64,000 bases of DNA from Kozakia baliensis (lineage in GTDB: Bacteria; Pseudomonadota; Alphaproteobacteria; Acetobacterales; Acetobacteraceae). The first letter of the stretch is position 1; each line of letters opens with the position of its first letter. Position numbers and translations under genes: made by a program. The notes beneath the pieces are model-generated. The model worked only from the letters and a program-made list of their open reading frames with translations. It was not told where the DNA came from and did no database searches. Below are positions 1 through 7,755 of the stretch, one piece after another. The stretch lies in assembly GCF_001787335.1 (NCBI RefSeq), contig NZ_CP014674.1, positions 186,001-250,000 of the forward strand, written 5' to 3'.

Positions 1-101
1 GCGCGATCACCAACGAATCCGTGGCCGATCTCCAACTCGAAGTCGGTAAAACGGCCTATGCCGTCATCAAGGCTTCCAGCGTGATGGTGGGCGTGGACTA
101 A
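1..101 (+). CDS. Molybdate-binding TOBE (Mop-like) protein, C-terminal fragment
   Basis: The reading frame is open from base 3 to a TAA stop at 99-101 and gives 32 residues beginning AITNESVADLQLEVG and ending VIKASSVMVGVD. This is the closing beta-strand pattern of a TOBE/Mop domain, in which the stretch GKTAYAVIKASSVMV is typical of molybdate or tungstate binders such as Mop, ModE or ModC tails. The 5' part lies outside the window, so it cannot be said whether this is a stand-alone molbindin, a regulator or a transporter ATPase. It ends 12 bases from the convergent hydrogenase-like gene. A molybdenum cofactor cluster lies about 10 kb away, which fits a molybdenum theme but does not prove a link. 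Confidence 0.7.
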   Translation, partial: AITNESVADLQLEVGKTAYAVIKASSVMVGVD

Positions 102-113
102 CCACGCGCGGCA

Positions 114-1502
114 TTACAATTCCGCACCGCTCGGGGAGAAGCCGAAGGACGCCAAGGCGAGTTCCGGAGCGGTTTCATGGCGCAGCAGGGCCGGGAGAGC
201 CGGAAGAAGGCTCAAAGCCGGATCGCGCGCATAAAGGGTGTCGATTTTCTCTTCGCGCAGTCGCACCCAATACCAGATGTCGCCATGCGCGCCTTCCACC
301 GCGCCGAAACCCTCCCCACTCCCGACGGGCGGCATGGGCGGGGCGGGAAGCTCCGCCGCGAAACCCGCGCCGATCCGTTCGATCCGGCGTAGGGAATCCC
401 GAATTTCCGCCAGTCGGAGGCGCTCTCGCGCCCAGGCGTCTCCGGCAAGTAGCGATCCGGCGCGACCGGGAACATGGCGCATATCGTCCTCATGCTGGCG
501 GAGATCGAACGACCGCCCCGAAGCACGGCCCGTTAGCCCGCCGATGGAGAGCGCTTCGATTTGGCTTAGGCTGATCAGGCCGATCCGCCGAAGATTTTCA
601 CTGAATTGTCGATGCAGCTTATCGAGCAGCGGCAGGCGCGGCATGAGCGCGGTATAGGCGGCTTGGGCCAGGGGTGGCGCTTCGATTCCTGGGGCGATGC
701 CTTCGGGCGTGATGCTGTCGAGCAGACGCCTGGACGCCCCATGGCGCAGGCATAGCTCAGCAAGAAGATCTTCCGCCAGTTCCGCATGAGTGGCGAGAAG
801 CCCGGCCCCGGTGAGGCGCGCCGTGGCGGCGATATCGCGCAGATGCACGCTGATCCGCTCGATTTCCGAAAGGATACTGCGCCCGTCTCGTGCGGCGGCG
901 GTCGGGCGAACGCCGACGGCTTGCTCGATGGCGCGGGAATAAGCCAAAGCATGCGCGACGAAACCGCTGGCCGTGGCGCGCCCGACGAAGCGCAGCGCCT
1001 CCTCAGGCTTCAGGCCGTGCATGTTCTGCAACAGGCCCCGATGAGAAAAGCCGAGTTTGAGGGTAGGGCCGTTGAGCGCGAATGGCCCGGTGCGATCGCG
1101 GAACGGCTCATCCTCCGCGCGTAAGGGTGGTGGCGCGGCACCTGGGCCGGAGCGGGACGACCACGGCCAGCCGCGCGTCCAAAATCCGTGATCCAGCGCT
1201 GGGTCCGTGTCTGCGGCATCCAGCGGCTGCGTGCCCCATAGATCCTGCGCGATGCGTTCGGGCCAGGAGGCCGCGGGGAGACGAGAGGACAACGCGAAAT
1301 AGCGTTTTTGCGAAAGCGCCGTACTGGCCAGAAGCGGGCGCTCGCGCTCCAGAAACAGCGCGTAGGCGCGACGGTCGTCACACCAATGGGCGATGAACCA
1401 CAGCGGCGCGGCATCGATCATGGCGCGCCATTGAGCCTCGTCGAGTTCGTAATGCGCGGGCGCCACGCGTTCGCCCGTGCGGATGATGTCGGCCATGCTC
1501 AT
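114..1502 (-). CDS. hyfG: Hydrogenase-4 large-subunit-like protein (HyfG/HycE type), nickel-ligand cysteines absent
   Basis: The 462-residue product has the two-part layout of HyfG/HycE. Residues about 1-115 resemble the 30-kDa NuoC-like module (YFALSSRLPAASWPERIAQD), and the rest resembles the 49-kDa NuoD/NiFe large subunit (GFSHRGLLQNMHG near residue 151). The position equivalent to the hydrogenase L1 motif RxCGxC reads R-A-T-A-S-G-F-V-A-H (about 175-184), and the C-terminus ends SFGFSPSGAEL with no DPCxxC motif. All four nickel-binding cysteines are therefore missing, so hydrogenase activity is very unlikely. The chosen ATG at 1502 overlaps the hyfF stop as ATGA; a longer frame reaching to 1616 exists but would run deep into hyfF. 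It is the last gene of the cluster. Known parallels are the energy-converting hydrogenase-related (Ehr) complexes. Confidence 0.85.
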   Translation of the reverse strand: MSMADIIRTGERVAPAHYELDEAQWRAMIDAAPLWFIAHWCDDRRAYALFLERERPLLASTALSQKRYFALSSRLPAASWPERIAQDLWGTQPLDAADTDPALDHGFWTRGWPWSSRSGPGAAPPPLRAEDEPFRDRTGPFALNGPTLKLGFSHRGLLQNMHGLKPEEALRFVGRATASGFVAHALAYSRAIEQAVGVRPTAAARDGRSILSEIERISVHLRDIAATARLTGAGLLATHAELAEDLLAELCLRHGASRRLLDSITPEGIAPGIEAPPLAQAAYTALMPRLPLLDKLHRQFSENLRRIGLISLSQIEALSIGGLTGRASGRSFDLRQHEDDMRHVPGRAGSLLAGDAWARERLRLAEIRDSLRRIERIGAGFAAELPAPPMPPVGSGEGFGAVEGAHGDIWYWVRLREEKIDTLYARDPALSLLPALPALLRHETAPELALASFGFSPSGAEL

Positions 1503-2599
1503 GAGGGACGCCACGCCAGGGACCAAGGAAGAAGCATCAGCAGAGGGCTGCTTAGCCCCAATGCCAACAGCAACCAGAGCGCGGCATCCTGCCGCCATGC
1601 CAAAAGAGTGGGCCAACGCATTTCGGTGCGGGCCGCCTGAATGGCGAGTGCGGCCAACACCGCCAATCCGACGAAAGGATGCGGCATAAGCAATACGCTG
1701 AGCAACAGAAGGGAAGCCGTGAAATGAGGATAGGGCGGCAAGCTGGAGGATGCCCAGCGGGCGGAACGCTCCGTCATTTCACCACTGCAAATCGCTAATC
1801 CGCCCGTCATGAATAGCAAGGCCGGAAGCACCGCGCCACCTTGCGCCGCGCAAAGCGTGGCCAGGGCGGCATGAAGACGCGGGCCGCATTGCCGCGCCAG
1901 CACGGCCAGCCATAATGTTCCCAACCCGGCCAGGAGGAACACCATATGCGTCACGTCCCGGTCCGGCAGGCGCAGCATCAACGCGAGCGCGCCGATCCGC
2001 AGCAACATATCGAGCACGGCTGGGCGGCCCATTTCCGGGATGCCTTGCGGGGAAGGCCCAAGCCCGGCCAGCAAGCAAAGTCCGACGGCCAGCAGCAAAT
2101 CGCCGAGCCGTGCGGCGTCAGGCTGCGTGGAGGATCCCGTCAGCGCCGCGCCGAGCAGGGCCAGAATCGCTCCAGCGAGACGGATGCGCGCCAACTCCCA
2201 GGCCACGCGCGCGCGGGCGGCTCCGGCGGCTTCGTGCAACGCCAAGAGCGCTGCCGCCAAGCCGAGCAATGCCGCGATCGGCAAGACCGCATGAGCCGTG
2301 AGCGCCAGCATGATGCAAAAGCACGCCAGGAACGGCACGATTACGCCGATTCGCCCGATCTCGCCCCGCCGTGCGAGCCACGGCACGCAAGCAACCAGTA
2401 GTCGGGCGCCATTCGCCAGCCCGTCTTGGCCCGGCATGAAAGGCGTGAGGCAAACACTGATGATCAGGCCGATCAGAGCGAAGCTTTTCGCCGAACTACG
2501 CAGATTGGCTGTCGGTGTCAGGCTAAGCAGGCAAGCCGCTAGCAAGGGCCAGCATGGCACCAGCAAGAGTGCGAGTTCGGCTAGAATATCAGTCGCCAT
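1499..2599 (-). CDS. hyfF: Hydrogenase-4/antiporter-like membrane subunit F, shortened
   Basis: This 366-residue protein is almost entirely hydrophobic, with roughly ten membrane segments rich in Leu and Ala, in the position that HyfF holds between hyfE and hyfG. It is shorter than usual HyfF proteins, which run near 500 residues. It contains a single lysine (SSAKSF near the N-terminus). The membrane-buried lysines that NuoL/M/N and Mrp-type subunits use to move protons are not seen. The ATG at 2599 overlaps the end of hyfE by 11 bases and the gene ends in an ATGA overlap with hyfG, so translation is probably coupled. The family assignment rests on gene order and general fold more than on strong motifs. 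Confidence 0.7.
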   Translation of the reverse strand: MATDILAELALLLVPCWPLLAACLLSLTPTANLRSSAKSFALIGLIISVCLTPFMPGQDGLANGARLLVACVPWLARRGEIGRIGVIVPFLACFCIMLALTAHAVLPIAALLGLAAALLALHEAAGAARARVAWELARIRLAGAILALLGAALTGSSTQPDAARLGDLLLAVGLCLLAGLGPSPQGIPEMGRPAVLDMLLRIGALALMLRLPDRDVTHMVFLLAGLGTLWLAVLARQCGPRLHAALATLCAAQGGAVLPALLFMTGGLAICSGEMTERSARWASSSLPPYPHFTASLLLLSVLLMPHPFVGLAVLAALAIQAARTEMRWPTLLAWRQDAALWLLLALGLSSPLLMLLPWSLAWRPS

Positions 2600-3143
2600 A
2601 AACAGGCTCCGCCCGTAGCCAAGCGAGGCGAGGCAGCAGCCAAAAACCCAGCACGGCCAGACCGCTCCATAAAATGGCTGCGGCCCCGATCAGCATCCAG
2701 TTCCCCGTGCCGCCGCCAAGGAGGATTAGGCCGTTCAAAGCACAGAGCAGCCCCACGCATTGTAAAAGCGGGACGGACATCGCAGCACCGCACAACCCTG
2801 CCAGCACGACCGCGCTACAAAGTAAAATCGGCAATCCGGGCATGGCGGAGAGCGCCGTGAGCAGCACCAGCGCCATTGCGCCGACCACGGCCATCGCCGC
2901 GCGCAGGCGAACGGAAACCAGGCCGGAAACATCATCCGGCTGATAGGGTGCGAAACGGCGCAGCCCGAGCCAAGCAAGAAGATTGAGCGATATCAGTAGG
3001 AGCAGTGCCGTCAGGGCCGGGCCGCCACGCCCCATGACGGCAACGCAGATCGCGGCGCAAATTCCATGCGCCGGCAAAACCCGACCATCGCGCCCTATCG
3101 CGAACAGAGACAGCAAGAGGAGGATGCCGAAAAGGATCGTCAT
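2589..3143 (-). CDS. hyfE: Hydrogenase-4 subunit E-like membrane protein
   Basis: The 184-residue product has about six membrane helices, starting MTILFGILLLLSLFAIG. HyfE proteins combine a NuoK/MrpC-like part with an extra segment, and the size and the place between hyfC and hyfF fit that family. The ATG at 3143 was chosen because it overlaps the hyfC stop in an ATGA; the frame stays open further upstream but that part (Arg/Gly-rich, inside hyfC) looks non-coding. As in its neighbours, lysine is absent, and acidic residues are rare in the helices. Its role would be as a membrane-arm subunit of the Hyf-like complex; any ion transport is unproven. Confidence 0.72.
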   Translation of the reverse strand: MTILFGILLLLSLFAIGRDGRVLPAHGICAAICVAVMGRGGPALTALLLLISLNLLAWLGLRRFAPYQPDDVSGLVSVRLRAAMAVVGAMALVLLTALSAMPGLPILLCSAVVLAGLCGAAMSVPLLQCVGLLCALNGLILLGGGTGNWMLIGAAAILWSGLAVLGFWLLPRLAWLRAEPVYGD

Positions 3144-4042
3144 GCGGCGAAACGCCCCGCCAGAACCAACAATGTCGCCGCGCCCGCCAAGGTCAGGGCC
3201 GCGCGTAGCGGGTGAGGCGGCGCTAAAGCGCGCCATGTAGCTGCCAGTGTCGCAACGCCTAAAAGGCGCAATGGCGCGGTCAGAAGCCAACTTGTCAGAA
3301 GCGCTCGGGTTCCGGCGCTTTCTCCGGCGATGCTTTCCGGCCACGCCAGATCGGCCAGAAGCAGGATCCATCCACAGGCCGTCAGATCGTGCCCGTAACG
3401 CAAAACGGCGCGCGCGCGACCTTCCGCTTCGGGAATGAGGGTTTCGAAACGTTCGGGCGGTAACAGGCTATTTTGTAAGATCGCCAGCAACGCAGCGGCG
3501 ACGAATACCAGAGCGCCCGTCAGTGCCGGGGCGGGTTGAATCGGCATATCGCGGACCAACCCTGCGATATTGCCCGCACCGGGCAAGCCGATGGCCATGA
3601 GCGCGTCCGATAAGGCGACTAGCGGCAAGAGCAGGGCGACGGCACGCATGTCCTGGGCGACGAGATGGCGCGCCTGATGATCGCGCCGTGCGTCTTGCCG
3701 GTTCACCACAACCAAAAACCAGACCGGCAGGCGTGCGGCGATAAGCAACATGCCGAGCGCCAGCGGGTCGGATAGGATCGAGAAATTCGTATGCACCGTG
3801 CCGAGTGGCAAGGCGGCCAACACCATGCCCGTCGCGAGAAGCGAGAGCCATGCCAGCGGCGGAACGGGGCGTAAAGTGCGCCAGTTTCGTCGCAATTGCC
3901 GCCATCGCGCGCCTAAAGGCGGCATGGCCCGGCCAGCAAGACGTGCGAACAGCATGGCGCTCAGGTCGGTCAGGAAAGGTGCGAGCAGCAGAAGCAGCAC
4001 CAGTTGGGCGAGTTCGGCCAGCGTAGCGAGGAGGAAGCTCAT
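3140..4042 (-). CDS. hyfC: Hydrogenase-4 subunit C / NuoH-like membrane anchor protein
   Basis: This 300-residue protein belongs to the HyfC/HycD/NuoH family, the membrane subunit that sits between the hydrogenase-like module and the antiporter-like arm. It has about eight hydrophobic segments, with a cytoplasmic loop near residue 115 (NRQDARRDHQARHLVAQDMR) that matches the family loop position. No lysine occurs anywhere in the protein. The ATG at 4042 directly abuts the hyfB stop codon (TAG at 4043-4045) with no spacer, and the gene ends in an ATGA overlap with hyfE, so the five genes form one translationally coupled unit. Confidence 0.78.
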   Translation of the reverse strand: MSFLLATLAELAQLVLLLLLAPFLTDLSAMLFARLAGRAMPPLGARWRQLRRNWRTLRPVPPLAWLSLLATGMVLAALPLGTVHTNFSILSDPLALGMLLIAARLPVWFLVVVNRQDARRDHQARHLVAQDMRAVALLLPLVALSDALMAIGLPGAGNIAGLVRDMPIQPAPALTGALVFVAAALLAILQNSLLPPERFETLIPEAEGRARAVLRYGHDLTACGWILLLADLAWPESIAGESAGTRALLTSWLLTAPLRLLGVATLAATWRALAPPHPLRAALTLAGAATLLVLAGRFAA

Positions 4043-5446
4043 CTAATGCTGCGTCCAGCCGAGAACGATCAGCCCGCCACCCAACAGAAGCAGCCAAAGC
4101 ACCAAAGCATGGCGCGTCGCGGTTTCGCGCGTGGCGGCCGTGTTGAGAATGGCGGTCCAGCCGATGGCGCGGTTTTGCCCACGTCGCCAGGAACGCCGCA
4201 CGGAGATCATATTGCGCCGCCAGGAAAACGGCCAGGCGCGTTGAGAGCGCGGCAGTTCCGGCCAAGCAGCGCGCATGCCGGGCAGCGGCGGCAGCGCCGG
4301 GTGAAGAAACGCCAGCGGCATGAGGATGGCTGGAATGAGAAATACGAGCAGCGGATACCAATAACCGCCATCTCCGCCCGCGATGGACCAGAGCGGCCAG
4401 CCGATCCAGATTTCGGGCTTTGCGCCGCTCAAGGCCAGCAAGGCCGGATGCACAATGCCGAACAAAAACCCTGGCATGGCTGAAAGTAACATGGCAACGC
4501 CTAGAATGAGCGGCGTCGGGGCTGGAAGCGGCCAGGATTGGGTCAGCCTGCGCCAATCATTATGAAGCGTGCGCGCCATAACCAGCCCCGAGGCCAGAGC
4601 GAGCGCCAGCGCACCCGCCGTCCAGCCCGGCGCAGCGGCGGCCAGGCCGAACAAAGCGTGCAGCCCCAGCCAGAAAGGCAGAAATCCCGCCAAGGGCGGC
4701 AGCGGCATTTGTAGCAGGACAGCCCAACCGTTCGGCTCTCGGTTGCTGGCGGTTTGAACGGCCAGAGCGAGCATCAACGCCTCCGACGCGGCCAGCGTGC
4801 TGTCCACCAAACCCGTCTGCCGCGTTGCGAGAACGATGCCCAAAAGCTGCAGCGGCCAACCCAATCTGGATTCGATGCGCCCGGGCGAAAAAGCAAGCGC
4901 CAGTCCGAGTAAGCAAAGCGCGGCAGGCCAGAAGGAAGGCGGAAGGATGCGGCAGGCTTCGCTCAGCAGGGCAAAAGCGAGGATGGGCGTGTTGGCCAGG
5001 GCGGGAAGCGCCGCCAAGCCGGGAAGCGGCGCGGCGAGAAGCGCGGCTTCGTTCGTTGGCGCGGCGAAAGGTAGGATACCGCCGAGCAAAAGCGCAGGCG
5101 CCAGAAGACCGATCCGCCAGCCGGACGGCGTGCCCCGGCACGCGACGGCAAGGCCGAGGACCATAACCTGAAGCGGGCCAGGATGGAGAAGAAGGCTGTA
5201 AGCGCCGAGCGCTTCGGCCGCGCGCGGGCGCAAGGTAGCGCTATGAAGGTTCGAGAGGGTCCAGAGCAGGAGCCACCCCGCCATGAGCGGCGTAATGTGG
5301 AAAGGTCCCCAATTCGCCGTCAGGCCGATCGTGGCAGCCCATCCGCTCAGCAGCAATTGCAGAACCCCGAGCAGTGGCACCGCGATGATCGCGGCGCGCT
5401 CCGACACGGTTTCGCCTGCCAAGCGCAACACCGGGCAAGCGAGCAA
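4043..5446 (-). CDS. hyfB: Hydrogenase-4 subunit B-like (NuoN/MrpD-type) membrane protein, short and lysine-poor
   Basis: The 467-residue product is a multi-helix protein in the position of HyfB, the large antiporter-like subunit at the head of such operons. It is about 200 residues shorter than typical HyfB. Only one lysine is present (GAKPEIW), so the conserved lysines of antiporter-like helices are missing. The start is weak: codon 5446 is TTG with no convincing Shine-Dalgarno sequence, and the frame is open upstream to a TAG at 5516-5518 without an ATG or GTG. The reading SPLSVSPLFIA just upstream is hydrophobic and could be coding, so an unusual start or a small 5' frameshift is possible. 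The gene lies 123 bases downstream of an aldo/keto reductase on the same strand. Confidence 0.68.
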   Translation of the reverse strand: MLACPVLRLAGETVSERAAIIAVPLLGVLQLLLSGWAATIGLTANWGPFHITPLMAGWLLLWTLSNLHSATLRPRAAEALGAYSLLLHPGPLQVMVLGLAVACRGTPSGWRIGLLAPALLLGGILPFAAPTNEAALLAAPLPGLAALPALANTPILAFALLSEACRILPPSFWPAALCLLGLALAFSPGRIESRLGWPLQLLGIVLATRQTGLVDSTLAASEALMLALAVQTASNREPNGWAVLLQMPLPPLAGFLPFWLGLHALFGLAAAAPGWTAGALALALASGLVMARTLHNDWRRLTQSWPLPAPTPLILGVAMLLSAMPGFLFGIVHPALLALSGAKPEIWIGWPLWSIAGGDGGYWYPLLVFLIPAILMPLAFLHPALPPLPGMRAAWPELPRSQRAWPFSWRRNMISVRRSWRRGQNRAIGWTAILNTAATRETATRHALVLWLLLLGGGLIVLGWTQH

Positions 5447-5569
5447 TGCGATGAAGAGAGGCGAGACCGACAGGGGCGACCGTCCGATGCGGGATGATGA
5501 AAGCTGCGAGCATCCCTACCGCAAACCGGCGCGCAACCCAATCGGCGCTTTTGCCTTCTTGGGTGTTTC

Positions 5570-6415
5570 TTAGATCATCGCGAGCGACATCTTGCGCTTC
5601 GGCGGCGGGAAGGCCGCGTCCAGCGTTTTGAGGTCGTCCTGCGAAAGCTCGATCTCCGTCGCCAGGGCGTTCTCGCGCAGGTGCTTGATGGAGCCAGCCT
5701 TGGGAATGGCCAATATGTTTTCCTGCCGCAGAACCCACGCTAGGGCGATCTGCGCCGCGCTGGCCGGACCTGCGGAGGTTTCGTGCCGTTTGGCCACTTC
5801 ACGCATGGCAGGATTGGTCAGAAGTTCGCCGCCCTGGCCGAGCGGAGAGTAGGCCATCGTCACCACCTCGCGCTCGCGGTCCTCGCCGAGGAGATCGAAC
5901 TCCACGCCGCGATGCTCCAGATTATAGAGCACTTGATTGGCTACGCAGCCATCGCTGATGCCGTCGAGCTCATCCATGTCGTCCACGTCGAAATTCGAGA
6001 CGCCCCAATCTTCGATCAGCCCATCGACCTGAAGCTGCTCCATGCCACGCACGGTTTCCGACAGCGGCACGCCGCTACGCCAATGCAAAAGATAAAGATC
6101 GAGCCGATCCGTGCCGAGACGTTTCAGCGAGGCCCGACAATGTTTCTGCACGCCTTCGTAAGAAGCGTTGGAGGGCGTGACTTTGCTGACAAGATAGACG
6201 TCATCCCGTAGATCGGCGATGGCTTCGCCCACGAGGGTTTCGGAACGCCCATTGCCATACATTTCCGCTGTATCGACGACCGTCATTCCGGCTTCGATGC
6301 CCGCTTGGAGGCTGGCGATTTCATCCGCGCGTCGCGCGCCGGAATCGCCGATATTCCAAGTGCCCATGCCTAAAGCCGGGACTGTTCTACCGTTTTTCAG
6401 TTTGACGGTGCGCAT
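5570..6415 (-). CDS. Aldo/keto reductase
   Basis: The 281-residue protein is a full-length soluble NADPH-dependent reductase of the AKR superfamily, acting on aldehydes or ketones. The catalytic tetrad is visible: Asp48 and Tyr53 in VVDTAEMYGNG, Lys78 in LVSKVTP, and His111 in LYLLHWRSG. A nicotinamide-binding C-terminal part (IPKAGSIKHLREN near 245) is also present. AGGAG lies 7 bases before the ATG, supporting the start. It follows a membrane protein gene by 57 bases on the same strand and may be read through from pepA-holC. The substrate cannot be told from sequence. Confidence 0.9.
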   Translation of the reverse strand: MRTVKLKNGRTVPALGMGTWNIGDSGARRADEIASLQAGIEAGMTVVDTAEMYGNGRSETLVGEAIADLRDDVYLVSKVTPSNASYEGVQKHCRASLKRLGTDRLDLYLLHWRSGVPLSETVRGMEQLQVDGLIEDWGVSNFDVDDMDELDGISDGCVANQVLYNLEHRGVEFDLLGEDREREVVTMAYSPLGQGGELLTNPAMREVAKRHETSAGPASAAQIALAWVLRQENILAIPKAGSIKHLRENALATEIELSQDDLKTLDAAFPPPKRKMSLAMI

Positions 6416-6472
6416 CTCGCACTCTCCTCGATTGTTCTATTCACAAGAAGAGCGCGTCAACGCTTTCATCGT

Positions 6473-7297
6473 TCAGCCGCGTCGAGCAATCAATCGAAAT
6501 ATTCGCACCATCAAAGCCGCGCTGAATACGGTCAAAGCCGTTTGCAGCACGGCTTGAACGACGGCCAGGTAAGGGGCGAGGTGCCGGATGGCGGCGTAAA
6601 ACTGCGCGTTTGCGGCGGCGGCGTTTTGATGGAAGGGCGAAACGCCGGAAACGCCGATCAAAATAAGGAGAACTCCGATCGAAATCGGCAGATAAATCGC
6701 AATACCGCAACCGATCAACGGCAGGACGAAACGCCCGCTCGGGTTCCAAATTCGATCGACCCCCGGCCATTCAGGCCAGCTTAAAAGTGCAGGATAAAGC
6801 GCCAGGAGACGGGTGCGGAAATAGATCGAGCCGACGAACATGATGCCCGTGACGGGAGATGGCAGCGGGGAGGGCAATGCTCCCGCATGGCCGATCTGGG
6901 TCAGCACGATGCAAAATATCGACCAACCGATGATGCGCGGCCAGATTTGAGAGGAGAGGGAGGTCGGTGATTCAATGCCGAGCAGCCTGGCGCAAAAACG
7001 CAATGTAAAGGGCAGACACAAAAGTTGGCTCAATGCCGAGAGGAGGAAAGGCAGGCCGCTGCGCCCGCCATTCGCGGATTGAGCCGTGACGGCGCTCAAC
7101 CCGCTCAGTGCGAGGCTGATGGCGAACAGCGCCAGCACCCAACTCCATTCGCTCCGCAAAAGCGCAAGCGCATCGTCCAAACTGGCGCGAATGACTTTCC
7201 ACATGGAAGGCTGAGGCCCCTCGGGGCCGCCTTCTGTAACCCGTGTTTTCGGCGTTTCGCGCTTGTCGTTTTCGGTTGTCTCGGAGCCGTAATCCAT
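6473..7297 (-). CDS. Uncharacterised membrane protein
   Basis: The 274-residue product has a hydrophilic N-terminus of about 45 residues rich in Glu, Lys and Thr, then five or six hydrophobic segments starting near residue 52. The general look is that of a YIP1-like or DUF membrane protein, but no family motif was recognised with confidence. Its ATG lies only 9 bases after the holC stop, so it is probably cotranscribed with pepA and holC. No function is proposed. Confidence 0.7.
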   Translation of the reverse strand: MDYGSETTENDKRETPKTRVTEGGPEGPQPSMWKVIRASLDDALALLRSEWSWVLALFAISLALSGLSAVTAQSANGGRSGLPFLLSALSQLLCLPFTLRFCARLLGIESPTSLSSQIWPRIIGWSIFCIVLTQIGHAGALPSPLPSPVTGIMFVGSIYFRTRLLALYPALLSWPEWPGVDRIWNPSGRFVLPLIGCGIAIYLPISIGVLLILIGVSGVSPFHQNAAAANAQFYAAIRHLAPYLAVVQAVLQTALTVFSAALMVRIFRLIARRG

Positions 7298-7306
7298 GTT
7301 CTCGCC

Positions 7307-7753
7307 TTATCGTGCCCGATGCCAGCCGCGCGGTTGTTGCTGCCAGTAAGCCAGTTCGTGTCCCGCGCTTTTCATGGCGGTCCAGCGTTTCCGGGCGCGC
7401 CCTACCGCCGCTTCGTCACGACCGTCGAAAAGATCGAATATGCGCGCAAAGTTTTCCAGGCCCAGTTCCGCCCCGCCATCCAGCAGGAACACGAACGCCG
7501 CGCCGTTCGGCGCGTCCTCGCCCTCGGTCAGCCAGATCGGCTGACGCGGCGCATGGCCCATCGCCTTGCTGCCGTGCGGAAGCCACACCGGATCGCGCAC
7601 TTTCCAAAGTGCGGCGTCCAGCGCCTTCACCTGCGCCGCGTCTTTGCACCGAATGACGGCCCGCTGCCCAGCTTCCAGCGTGCGGCCCAGGAGTTGGGGC
7701 AACGCCTCTTCCACGCTGCTGCGCGTTAGATGATAGAAGCCGATTTCCGCCAT
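7307..7753 (-). CDS. holC: DNA polymerase III subunit chi
   Basis: The 148-residue product matches HolC, the chi subunit that links the clamp loader to single-stranded DNA-binding protein. It opens IGFYHLTRSSVEEALPQLL, carries the family stretch DAALWKVRDPVWLPHG, and has IWLTEGEDAPN followed by the DLFDGRD segment. The place directly after pepA, with a 2-base gap, is conserved in many Proteobacteria and supports the call. Length is normal. Confidence 0.93.
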   Translation of the reverse strand: MAEIGFYHLTRSSVEEALPQLLGRTLEAGQRAVIRCKDAAQVKALDAALWKVRDPVWLPHGSKAMGHAPRQPIWLTEGEDAPNGAAFVFLLDGGAELGLENFARIFDLFDGRDEAAVGRARKRWTAMKSAGHELAYWQQQPRGWHRAR

Positions 7754-7755
7754 TA

